NCBI GenBank assembly: GCA_003290165.1
Contig: QNQO01005782.1
Coordinates: 217,309 to 281,308 of the forward strand
Reading direction: 5' to 3'
DNA from: Berberis thunbergii
Lineage: Eukaryota > Streptophyta > Magnoliopsida > Ranunculales > Berberidaceae
DNA length: 64,000 nucleotides
The notes beneath the pieces are model-generated. The model saw only the letters and a list, made by a program, of their open reading frames with translations. It was not told the origin of the DNA and did not search any database. Of this stretch, positions 45,541 through 55,580 are shown piece by piece (position 1 is the stretch's first letter; the number at the start of each line of letters is the position of its first letter). The translations under genes and the position numbers were made by a program.

Positions 45541-46250
45541 AAAATTCCTTATTTATTCAGACTCTTGCACATCTACACATACGGATTCATCTCAAACCCT
45601 CTACAAACAAACTCTTCAACATAACCCCCAAAAAATTGAAAAGAGTGCAACTTTACCACTCGTATGAAGCAAATTCAATCCAAATTGAATCCAAATCATC
45701 CACAAATCAAACCCTTTTAGGACACTTCAATCTGCAAACAAAACATCTCAAATCTCTGCAACAACTCACTCTTAACCTGCAATCACCACCAAATATTCAT
45801 CAAGTAAACCCTAATCCCCAACAAGGAATTAGAGTTTGGGGTGGTGGAGAAGATGAAGGAGTGAAAGGGGAGATGGACGGGAAGAGAAGGATTGAAGAAT
45901 CTGAGTGCATCAGAGCTAATAAGTTGGAGTTTGGTTCGAAGAGAAGACAAGTTACCTCCACAGAAGAAGAGGGTTGCGAGTGGGAGGGAAGGTTCAGTTA
46001 GAGGCCTGCATAACCCCCAAAGCTCGAAAGCGAGAGAGAATGAGAGCGGTGGAGTGAGGGAGGCAGGGAGAGCAATGGAGAGAGTGAGAGCAATGGAGAG
46101 AGTGAGAGCAATGGAGATAGGGAGCAGGGCGAGAGAGAGGGAGGCAGAGCTACGCACAGAGGGGGGACGAGAGAGAGAAGGAGGCGTTGTTCTCCCTTTC
46201 TAGGTTAGATCGAGCGGGCTTTTAAAAATTTGGGTGAAATAATAAGCGGT
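45541..46250 (-). other. CACTA interior upstream of the PRR exons
   Basis: Purine-rich on the plus strand (GAGAGAG-rich at 46020-46190). In PRR orientation this would be the 5' leader and promoter of the captured gene. Short frames on both strands look accidental. Confidence 0.45.
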
Positions 46251-46704
46251 TTTATGTATTTGATCTTCCGCTTTTATTCGGAAGCGCTATCCTAAATGTA
46301 AGTAGCATAGCGCTTCCGAAGCGCTATGCAAACACTTTAAAAGCGCTATGGTAGCTTTGGTAACGTTTTTTCTCATAGCGTTTTTTAAAGCGCTATCTAA
46401 GACATAACTAAGATAGCGCTTAACTGAAGAAAAAAAAATTAAAAGCGCTATTGTAGTGTTTTTTTTTATTTTTTTTAAGACAAATAAGCGCTATCCTAGT
46501 GCCCACTTGGATAGCTCTTTAAAAAAGCGCTATCTAAGTGGCGTTACCTAAGCTAATATTTGTAGTAGTGAATCCCTAGCCGTCCACGTGTCTGGTTCAT
46601 ATAATGGACAGTTGGGATTGACATGCTATCACATCAAGGGTGATAAGCACATGAAGGGCATTTTCGTCATGCAAAATAGGAAGAATTGGGGCATGTGAGG
46701 TGTT

Positions 46705-46813
46705 TGACGGTCAAGGCACGTTGACTATTAGTCTAAGGGGAAAGTGCAATATGAATGTTAATTTGGGGCAAAGCTGAATTAGCTATATGTTTTATGGGGG
46801 AATTGTTATTAAC
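46705..46813 (-). repeat. MULE right terminal inverted repeat
   Basis: Inverted partner of 37380-37500; ends GTTATTAAC and is followed by the duplication CCTTTTTTG. Confidence 0.9.
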
Positions 46814-46822
46814 CCTTTTTTG

Positions 46823-47656
46823 CTTAAATATGTTTATGTTCAAGTGTCTAACTGCATATTTAGGCAAAACTATGAATTAGTGTATCAGTCGTGTCGTTGG
46901 TACAGCCATACACTTTCCACGTATTATGTACTTGTGTCGTTACCACAGGTACATAGTCATGCTTTCGGTATGTCACCCTGATCCTTGGTCATGCCTTCGA
47001 CACTCCCAAATTACCAAATATGAAATCAAATTTAGAGGAAATTATGGGGTGTTAGGATTTTGAAAGAGTCGTTACGGATTGATGGTGGTAGTTTTGTGTG
47101 ACTGGCAGAAAACAAAACAGGGGAACAAAAATGAGTATAAGTGATGATGATTTTTTTTGTTAAAATGTGATAATAGAAATTGTGGGTGCAAGTATTTCTC
47201 CAATCTAATATGCTCAGCCTAAGCCTAATATGTCTTTCCATCAAAATTAGAGTGGTAATCCATGATTATTGTTAAATTGATTTGTTTTTTAAAAAGTGGG
47301 ACCTATAAGTTGGGTATTCAAAGTTTTGGTCTCAATAATGGAGATAATAAAGGGGGAAGAATAAAGAAAGTAAGATTATAAATAAAAGGAAAAAAAATGA
47401 AGCCACGAAGCCAAGAGGAAAAACATCTAAAAGCAAATAATAATTAGATTAAATCACAGTGGAGGTCAAAGCTAAAGTTAAGTGGGTGAGTGCAACCAAT
47501 AAAAGAGAGAAAAAGAGTAAGTTGTGCGATGGTATAGTCGGAATTCAAAAGACGAGGGAACACACACCCACTTTTCAATTATGGTTATAAAATAGATGAG
47601 ACTAGCATGTGCTATCTTATTGTATAATAGACATTATGTGTTTTGAATCTATGTGA
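46823..47656. other. Non-coding spacer
   Basis: AT-rich, no gene recognised. The last 50 bases begin the downstream flank shared with UGT copy 1. Confidence 0.5.
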
Positions 47657-47664
47657 ATTATAGT

Positions 47665-48159
47665 CAGGATTGCAGACAAAGGGGGGCAAACAGTATACAG
47701 TTATTTAACTATACCAATTTTAGCAGCAGCACTATTCCATCTTTTCAATTATTAGCTTTCCAAACCGGTTGTTGTCATGAGCAAGCGAAACGAGCAAGGT
47801 TTCCGCATCGGACCTGTCATTGAGCAATCCAGTGTAAAGTGTGGCAATTTGCTTCCACATTAGGCACAAAATTGGTTCATTTGCAGGGAGTCCTAAATAT
47901 CTGTCGGACGCGGCGGAGGAGCAAGGAGACGACCACGGTGGAATTTCTTAAATGCGGCCACAGAGAATTATAATAAACAAGATTCAAAATGCATCATTAT
48001 GCCCATCAAAGTTTAGAAATTCAATGAATGAAAACTTTTTTTGAACGTAAGGGGGCAACCTACAAATTTAAAGGGGACAATATGAAAATACAAATACTTT
48101 AGTGGCCTTTTTTTTAAAGACTAAGGGGGGCAATAAGCCAAAGGGTAGATCCGCCCCTG
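47665..48159. mobile_element. hAT MITE (495 bp)
   Basis: An exact 8 bp duplication ATTATAGT flanks it (47657-47664 and 48160-48167). Ends are CAGGATTGCAGACAAAGG and, reverse-complemented, CAGGGGCGGATCTACCC, the CAGGGGCGG type of plant hAT. No transposase. It is inserted in the downstream flank of UGT copy 2 and absent from the copy 1 flank, so it post-dates the UGT duplication. Confidence 0.88.
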
Positions 48160-48357
48160 ATTATAGTATTATACTGGAAAATGAACCCTTTTTCTGGATC
48201 TATTATTGTATCACTGTTCATCTTTTCGTTGTGATAATTTTTCAGAAAAATATTAGTATCAATTTGTTGAAACAATTACAGGTTACACAGTGCGAGAGAT
48301 GCATTTTTCTTTCCTTCTTTCCATGAATAGTAGTACAATACTAGATAGACCCACCTC

Positions 48358-49856
48358 TTAAGAACACTTATCCTCGAATTTGTTGGTTGAAAGACTCTTG
48401 CTTGCTTGATTCTTGATATCTTCAATTAAGTGAGTCATGCTCATGTAAGAAGATCCTCCCTCTTCCATTGATTTCTTTCCCATCTCTCCTAGTTCTCTTA
48501 CTTTCTTTCTTCTTTGTTCACCTTCATCCATTAGTTTTCTTACAGCCTCCGCAACACCTTCCTTCTTCACCAAAACTCCAACCTTTTCTTCGTCTCCCCA
48601 ATTTACTGGCACACTCACTCCAACACTCACTCCTATCCCCAAAACTTGCACCACCAACTTCTCATTGAGGAACTGGTCTCCAAACATAGGCCAAGTTACC
48701 ATAGGAACACCTGCACTCACCCCTTCCAACGTCGAGTTCCAACCACAATGTGTTAAGAATCCACCAATTGCTAGGTGTGACAAAATTAGTACCTGAGGTG
48801 CCCATCCCTTTATTGTCAAACCTCTATCTTTAACTCTGTCTTCGAACCCTCCTTAGATAACCATTCCTCCAACTCTTCCTGTCCCTCGATATCTCTGATT
48901 ACCCAAATGAATGGGACATTACATGCTTCTAGGCCTCTACCGATCTCTATCAATTGTGCTGGTATTAAGCGACATAACTACCAAAGCAAACATAGATAAC
49001 GGAATTTGGTTCCTTCAAATCGAGCCATTTTAGACATTGCGTTTTATCAATTGATGCCTTGTTGCCTCTCTCACTCTTGTCTAAGTCATTCTTGTTACAT
49101 TGAGAAACTGGTCCTACACACCATGCCTTTCCTTTCATAGCCTTCTGGTACAATTCCACATATCTAGGCTCCAACTCGGTGTAATGTTCATTACCACGCC
49201 GTATGCATCAAGTTCTGTGTGTAGAAGTCCTCTACGAATATCGGGCATGTTATCATCTGGCTTTTTGGTGAATACTCGTGGTAACTGTAACTTGGTTATT
49301 TGAATGGGATCAGGCAAATCAGGCACCATGAATGGCTCTGAATCGTCTGTAATACTCTCATGAAGCTTGTGGCCAGTTATGCTGTGAAGGGACAACAGAA
49401 GCAAGCAACCTGTGCCGTGGAACATGAGCCTTGGTATATTGAACTTACGAGCAGTATCTGTTGTCCATGGAAAACAAAATCAGAAACTATACAGCTCGTG
49501 TTGGGTGCATCTCTGCAAGAGCTTGTTCAAATGGATCTTGTAACAGTCTCGTTGCAAGGAAGAAACTTTTCAAAGATTCACGTGAAGCTATAGTGTCAAC
49601 ATTCTCACATCCTTCTGGTGAGCCAGCTTCTTGATACGGGAATGAAAGTTGGAGAAGTCGAATTGGGAGACTAGATTGTATGTTGCGGTCGATGATGGTC
49701 CTTGAAGCTTAAGGCGTTTAGTGGTGTAGTGACTATGGTGACCATAACACCTCGCTGAACAAATAGTCTGGCCATGTCTATCATTGGGATCATATGGCCT
49801 TGTGCCATTAGAGGCAACAAAATGAAGTGAAGCTCCTGATAGTCTTGTGAAGCCAT
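48358..49856 (-). pseudogene. UGT73-type glycosyltransferase pseudogene, copy 2
   Basis: The start [20 protein letters not shown] (49856) has the catalytic His in [17 protein letters not shown] frameshift follows near 49700 and others further on. The middle is readable as YQKAMKGKAWCVGPVSQ and [20 protein letters not shown]. The donor-binding PSPG box is intact at about 48820-48690: [36 protein letters not shown], ending FGDQ, where the final Gln is typical of glucose donors. The C-terminus runs in one frame to the stop at 48358 ([13 protein letters not shown]). I chose the inner Met at 49856 because it aligns with the start of copy 1; an in-frame Met at 49937 precedes it. Less decayed than copy 1 but still broken. 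Confidence 0.9.
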
Positions 49857-50081
49857 GACAAGCAATAAACAAAATGAGAGTGAACTTATGCAAAGCTTGT
49901 ATAGGCCAAAGGAGTATTTATTGTGTAAAGAGGCCATGAAAGTTGTCCTTGTGCGCTTGATTCCAACTTTTCAAACGTAAGGGGGTACGTAAGCAAAGAG
50001 AACTTTACCAAGTTTTATTGACCAATTACTTGTTTGTTGGAACAGGGATGCTACACTTCATATCCAACTGATTTTTAAAAA

Positions 50082-50240
50082 GGAAACAGCGAGGTAAAGG
50101 AGGTGGCGGGGGGTGAACCGTTCACCCCCCTCGAGATGCGCGCTCAGCACACATCTCGAGGGGGGTGAACGGTTCACCCCCCGCCACCTCCTTTACCTCG
50201 CTGTTTTCCTCGCCCTTTCCCTCGACGCATAGCAAAGCTC
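50082..50240. mobile_element. Foldback MITE, copy 1 (159 bp)
   Basis: Two perfect 55-base arms (50084-50138 and 50152-50206) around a 13-base loop. Each arm contains the smaller quasi-palindrome GTGAAC-C-GTTCAC. A 10 bp duplication TTTTTAAAAA flanks it (50072-50081 and 50241-50250). The right terminus, reverse-complemented, starts GAGCTTTGCTATGCG. The left terminus has lost the outer part. Confidence 0.88.
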
Positions 50241-50454
50241 TTTTTAAAAACAGCGAATTTTGTGGTTTGTTTCCAAGGCACATGCACATGCACATGCGAG
50301 GAATCCGAGGATTGTCACTACACCAAAATGACAATTTCGCCGCACCAACCAAAATTTATTTGTATCATTTTTTGCATGTACAATACTTGTATTAGTCGGT
50401 TACTGCTATTGTGTGATACAATCTTAAGCTATGCTCTTATATGTGTGTTATCCG

Positions 50455-50644
50455 AGCTTTGCTACAGAGCGAGGAGGGAGCGAGGGAAAAGGGGCGAGGG
50501 ATGAGTGGTAACCACTCATCCGCCTCGAGATAAGCGCATCAAATTGGAGATGCGCGATGGTGCTTATCTCGGGGCGGATGAGTGGCTACCACCCCATCCC
50601 CTCGCTCCCTCCCTCGTTCCCTCCCTCGACCCCTAGAATTTTTC
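50455..50644. mobile_element. Foldback MITE, copy 2 (190 bp)
   Basis: A 10 bp duplication GTGTTATCCG flanks it exactly (50445-50454 and 50645-50654). Arms pair GGGATGAGTGGTAACCACTC with its near complement around a loop near 50540. Termini are AGCTTTGCTACAGAGCGAGG and, reverse-complemented, GAAAAATTCTAGGGG. Confidence 0.88.
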
Positions 50645-50654
50645 GTGTTATCCG

Positions 50655-52170
50655 CAGATGATCTTTTCATTATCAATGTGGTAGATGATCTTTTCTTTGA
50701 AGCAATCATCATCTAATCTAACGATCACGACATAAAGTCCTTTGGAGTCTCTCCATTTCTCTCTTCCTCACTCACTATTCTGTGCTTGTAGCAAATAAAC
50801 ATCTCTCTATCTCGACTCGATCCAACTCGAGATTTCTCCCAGTCAATGCAAGGTAAACATCTCTATCTCGTTTTGCTCTAGGGTTTAGTCAATGCAAGGT
50901 AAACATCTCTCTCTCGTTTTGCTCTTTCAATCCATGATCATCGAACATGATTCCTTGCTTCTGGTATGTTTCATCGTAATCTGGCCTTCGTTTTGTTGAA
51001 ATCTCCTCGGATCTTTTTCAATTTCGTTGTCTTTGCTCGATCTATGAAAATCATTAAAGTTTCATTTGTTCGGTTGATTTCTGTGTTCGTCATCGGATTT
51101 CGATATCAAATCGTCTACATTTGTTTGCTTAGATTTAGAGAAACAAGAGATGTTTATCACATTTCAGAGAATTGAACCGAAATTTCTACATTTCCATCTA
51201 TTCGATTGTTTTTTCTGGGTGAAATTCATTTCAAGTTGTTTTTTAGTTACTTCAGTGAAATTTAGCAATGAACTCTTGTAAATTTTGATGACATCTCTCA
51301 TTGATATGATCGATTTCTAGGTTTCTTACCGGATTTCAAGATAGAGTGTTTGTAGATTATTTGTTTAAATGTAGTGAAAAACTGATAAATTGATACCAGA
51401 TGTATTAATTTACTGAAATGAAACAACGTATCTTCGTATCTCAATCTCTTTTTGTCCGTGAATTGATAAATTTCTCTTGTATACCAGATGTTTGTTCAAT
51501 TTCTCTCGGTGAGTTTGTATTTGAACTGATTAATGTATCTAAAATGCATTTAATTTCAATCATGGCGAATCTGTCCTCTACAAAATAGGAAACCATGTTT
51601 TGCAACCAGGATAATGTGCATCGTTAGAAGAGTTTTTTACAACCTCGAGATACACATAAAATCTTTGGAGATTTCATCATTCTTTCAAGATCATGACACA
51701 TCACCTTGGTTACAAAAACTTGGTTTCTAGCGTTTTGAATATTTTTTTTTTTTGGGGGTGGAAAGTGGGGTGATACAAAGCAAGTGCCGACAAAAAATAA
51801 TATTGAAATTTGTGGTTGAAAATAAGGGTTGTCTTTTGGAAAAATTTCATCAAAATTATGAAAAGAAAAGGAAGAAAAAAATTTCCATTTTTTCACAATA
51901 ATACAAAAATCAGCTACCAAAAATTACTTTTTTTAAATAGGTTTTTCATAAATTTTGGAGTTTTTACTAATTATTTATTGATTTTTTTACTATCCCCTGA
52001 TTTTTTAATTATCATTTTTTACTTATATTTTGATTTTTGAAACATCCCTTTATTTTCTAATTAAATATTAATTTCATGTTTGTTTCATTTCGTGGTATAT
52101 AGGCTTCATTTAATGTGTTTAATAGAGTTAGTTATTTGCATCTTATTTTTCATATATTTCATATACACTC
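50655..52170. other. Non-coding stretch, leader-like start
   Basis: 50740-50940 is pyrimidine-rich like a 5' leader. It holds a direct repeat of about 45 bp (GTCAATGCAAGGTAAACATC at 50842 and 50888), each copy carrying a splice-donor-like AAG-GTAAAC. No gene body follows that I recognise. The rest is AT-rich. Confidence 0.45.
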
Positions 52171-53165
52171 TATTACGCCCCGATTTTCAAGAAACGAAAA
52201 TGCATATATCCACATAAGATTATGATTATCCGCTTCCCCAAAACTTGGGACGTGAAAAATTTAACAATAGAAACATTAATAGACAAAAATTATAACCGAT
52301 AACTCCTTGGAAATGATCGTTCGATATTATAAACCGTCAAAGATGCCGCCCCAAAACTCTATAACCTGAGAAAGGCTAATGACTACATTCTAATTAAAAA
52401 CATACCAAAAAAGTATAAACTTACTTGGATTAGCGAGGTAACTGGTATGAGAAGTCTCTATCTCTTATAAATAAATAAATTAGACGCTTAAACATGAAAA
52501 ATTCACACACAATAAATAACACATCACAGACTAATAGTTCCTCCATGAGGCAAACATGCCTTACTACTAGTTTACCAGATTAAAGTAAACATATATTTAT
52601 CTAACACTCACAAACACGGTAAGTCAGACTTACAAAAAGGTTAGTAGACTTACCATCTTGCACGGAAGGGTTAGAAACAAATGAATAAAATTCTTAATTT
52701 ATTGGTCCTCATAAGAACAATTTATTTTCAATCAAATACAAATCATAGTCATAATACACAATTATTTAAATATCAATAAAACACATTTACCTTAAAGAAG
52801 ACAAGTAGCTCTTATTTAATGATCGAATGAGTATTTATTTTCTTCCTTTAAGGCAATATACACACACACAAAATTTTCGCTTTTTTCACAATCGCACTCT
52901 CTCTTGTGCTAAACACACCTCACCCAAGTGTGTCTCCCTTGCCTTCGAAACCACTCGGAGCATACATGTTTCAAGTGGAATGCCACATTGAGAAACATGT
53001 CATCTCACTCGAAGTTCGATCCATGACAAATATTTTTCCAAACATTAAACGTAATACCGAACTCACATGGGAACGACGTACCCGATATGCAAGTAAGTCT
53101 GCATACCAAAATTATATACCACATAAACAAGCAAGTCTGTATACAAAAACATATTTTCATTTTTT
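52171..53165. repeat. Dispersed repeat family, copy 2
   Basis: Starts TATTACGCCCCGATTTTCAA and follows 3379-4365 in the same order and orientation, with clear divergence and small gaps. The best-kept part is 52905-53020. No flanking duplication found. Confidence 0.65.
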
Positions 53166-54268
53166 CGAAATTGTGAAACATAGCACAAAAAATCAACTAA
53201 AACTCAAATGTGGCTTAACAGGTCAAGTTGCATCACAATCAAATATTCACCCTAACGCATTAACATATATTCTTCAACCATTAATGTTTCAAGGACCACT
53301 ATAAAACCACAATTCATTTTACATACCAATCAAATTCAAGTCATGACATGCACGTACCCAAATTGCATAATTATATCATCCAAGTAAAATCAGTTTATCT
53401 AAAAAAAAAAAATTTAATGATCCAAAGAATAATAAGGTACACATGAAAAAGCAACTAACATCTTAATTGCCTACTGCTCATACTGGAAAATTTTAACCTC
53501 ATTATAATTTCCAAATTGGAAGAACAGCAAAAGTTGAAAAAGATCTTAATTTCCTACTGCTCATACTGAAAATTTAACCTCAACATTCTCATTATAACGT
53601 GTACGTATAGTGTTTATTTACCATCTTTAGACACAATAATTATAGTCAACCTTGTTTGTTGGCATTTGTTAACTTGTTACAATTATATTCCTTCTATAAG
53701 TGGTGTTTTGATTGTGTTTTAAAGAGAAGAGTAAAGTGTAAAAAAGACTAAAAAAAAAATGCTTAAAAGAGATCAGAAAACAAGGCTGACTAGACTTACT
53801 CTTTCAGACAGCATCACCATTTTTCTCCCGTTATATTCTCAAACCAACGAATTGCCCAACATATTTCAGACATGGTTATCATGGCAAGCAAACAACAAAA
53901 GTCACTATTGCAAAAACAAGTAAATATACTTCATCGATGTATAAAAAATGAAATATGAAAGCACAGTTAAAATAAACAATTCCATATCAAAGGTACTCCA
54001 TATCTCTATCTATGCTAAAATGGGTAATTAAGAGCTAAATATCTCCCCACTGACCTAGATATCTCTGCAACACCTAACACGCCTATAACTAGGGGTAGAA
54101 TAAATGACAATGATTGAGCAAAACTATGAACAGGTGGCGCGTGTGCAAAGTTTGTGTGGGACTAAACATATCATTGTACCATGCATACAGTTAGTTTCAA
54201 TTATGGGAGCATTCATAAAGGAGACGCACTTTTCAATGAAACCCCTGACAATCTTTCTTTCTATCTGT
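53166..54268. other. Non-coding spacer
   Basis: AT-rich, with one internal near-repeat ('catcttaattgcctactgctcatactg' at about 53459 and a shorter copy near 53545). No gene recognised. Confidence 0.5.
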
Positions 54269-54278
54269 TTCTATTATG

Positions 54279-54463
54279 AGTGATTATACGTGACGAGAAA
54301 TCCGCGAGGAAAGGGAGGTGGCAGGGGTGAACCGTTCATTTCCTTCAAAATGTGTGCGCCAAAAAAGTGGGCATACATCTCGAAGGGGTGAATGGTTCAC
54401 CCCCCGCCACCTCCCTTTCCTCGCTGGTTTCCTCGCCCACTTCCTCGAACTTTAGAATTTCTG
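54279..54463. mobile_element. Foldback MITE, copy 3 (185 bp)
   Basis: A 10 bp duplication TTCTATTATG flanks it exactly (54269-54278 and 54464-54473). Arms pair GCGAGGAAAGGGAGGTGGC with its complement near 54400; the centre is diverged. The right terminus, reverse-complemented, is CAGAAATTCTAAAGTTCG. Confidence 0.88.
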
Positions 54464-54691
54464 TTCTATTATGTTTTGATTGAAGGCCTCACCAACCTAA
54501 CTTCATTTTCCACACATTACTCCCTTGCTGTATAGCTTTTGCCTATTAATCAAACCACCCTCCCTTTTTTTCTCTATAGTTTAATTTGAAAGAATAATTC
54601 TGAACTTCTTTTATATCTTAACTAATAATAATTTGGTGAATCAATCATATAGAATTGCACATGATATCATGTATGTTTTTTCCCAAATTGT

Positions 54692-54710
54692 GGGGGGGGG
54701 GGGGGGGGGG
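54692..54710. repeat. Run of 19 G
   Basis: A homopolymer G tract. Such runs are prone to assembly and sequencing length errors. Confidence 0.9.
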
Positions 54711-54832
54711 CAATTAAGTTTTACCGACCCTAACAGTGAATCTTATTAAAGAAGGAGCCGCACACCCTCCCCCAACCCACAGGACATCATCATCATAAAA
54801 AAAAAACAACAACAACAAAGAACAATCATTAA

Positions 54833-55019
54833 CAGGAATTCTAAATGACTGAGGAAATGAGCGAGGAAACCAGCGAGGGGAGAGAACCATTCACCCTTCT
54901 CGGATGAGTGCAAGAAAAGTCAATGCATATATCCCGAGAGGGTGAATGGTTCTCTCCCCTCCACCTCACTCCCCTCGCTGGTTTCCTCGCTTCATTTCCT
55001 CACCATGTAGCAAAGCTTC
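54833..55019. mobile_element. Foldback MITE, copy 4 (187 bp)
   Basis: An 8 bp duplication ATCATTAA flanks it (54825-54832 and 55020-55027). Termini are CAGGAATTCTAAATGACTG and, reverse-complemented, GAAGCTTTGCTACATGG, matching the two terminus types of the other copies. Arms pair GCGAGGAAACCAGCGAGGGG with its complement near 54980. Confidence 0.88.
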
Positions 55020-55027
55020 ATCATTAA

Positions 55028-55580
55028 TCAAAAACCTTCTCTCAAATATCTTTAAAACCATAGAAACCATGAAAAACTCACAAACTTTAAATGTAATCAA
55101 CAAACCAAATCTTCTTAAATTCACATACAAAAAGATAATGCAGAAGACTCAATGGAGAAAACTGCAAATTGTAAAGATTGCACAACTGATCCACGCAATA
55201 AACCCTTCACCTCGTCCTACCCCGTCCACACACACACAACCAATCGATAGTAGCAAACAATCCACCTGCAATCAACCTATTAAATAGCCTGTAATCAGTC
55301 ATGTAAACAGTCTGCAACCATTATTTTTTCACTCTCTGAACAAACCCTCAGATACCCTACTCAGCCCTGAAAAAGTCCTTGGAACAACCCCCTTCAAACA
55401 ACTTCAAATCAACACTAATCATACCTTGAACAACCCGAAACAAACTCTGATTCAGCCCTGAAACCAACCTTGATTCAGCTTGAAACTAGCTCCGAATCAG
55501 ACTTCACGCCCCGAATCAGACCTAATTCAACACTGGAACAAACCTTTTTTACGCCCTGGAACCACCCCTTCCCACCGTTC
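55028..55580. other. Non-coding spacer
   Basis: 55370-55570 has loose repeats of CCTTGATTCAGCC-like words. No gene recognised. Confidence 0.5.

Larger units (their letters stand above)
41861..46570. mobile_element. CACTA element (4,710 bp) carrying clock-gene PRR exons
   Basis: Ends are CACTACTACAAATAT at 41861 and its exact reverse complement at 46556-46570, with the 3 bp duplication AAT (41858-41860 and 46571-46573) that CACTA elements make. Both subterminal regions (41875-42190 and 46255-46545) are packed with copies of TAGCGCT and the inverse, often paired as AGCGCTATCTAAG hairpins, which is the CACTA subterminal pattern. No TNP2-type transposase is seen, so it is non-autonomous. The interior holds a broken RNase H fragment and three exons of a pseudo-response regulator. 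Inserted in the MULE. Confidence 0.94.
37380..46813 (-). mobile_element. MuDR-like Mutator element (MULE), interrupted by a CACTA element
   Basis: Long terminal inverted repeats: left 37380-37500, right 46705-46813, sharing for example TAATTCAGCTTTG, AATTAACATTCATATTGCA and GTCAACGTGCCTTGAC. The 9 bp duplication CCTTTTTTG flanks it (37371-37379 and 46814-46822), as usual for Mutator. Without the nested CACTA insert it would be about 4.7 kb, the size of an autonomous MuDR-like element. It carries a mudrA-like transposase relic on the minus strand. The CACTA insertion lies between the right TIR and the transposase 5' end. Confidence 0.92.
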
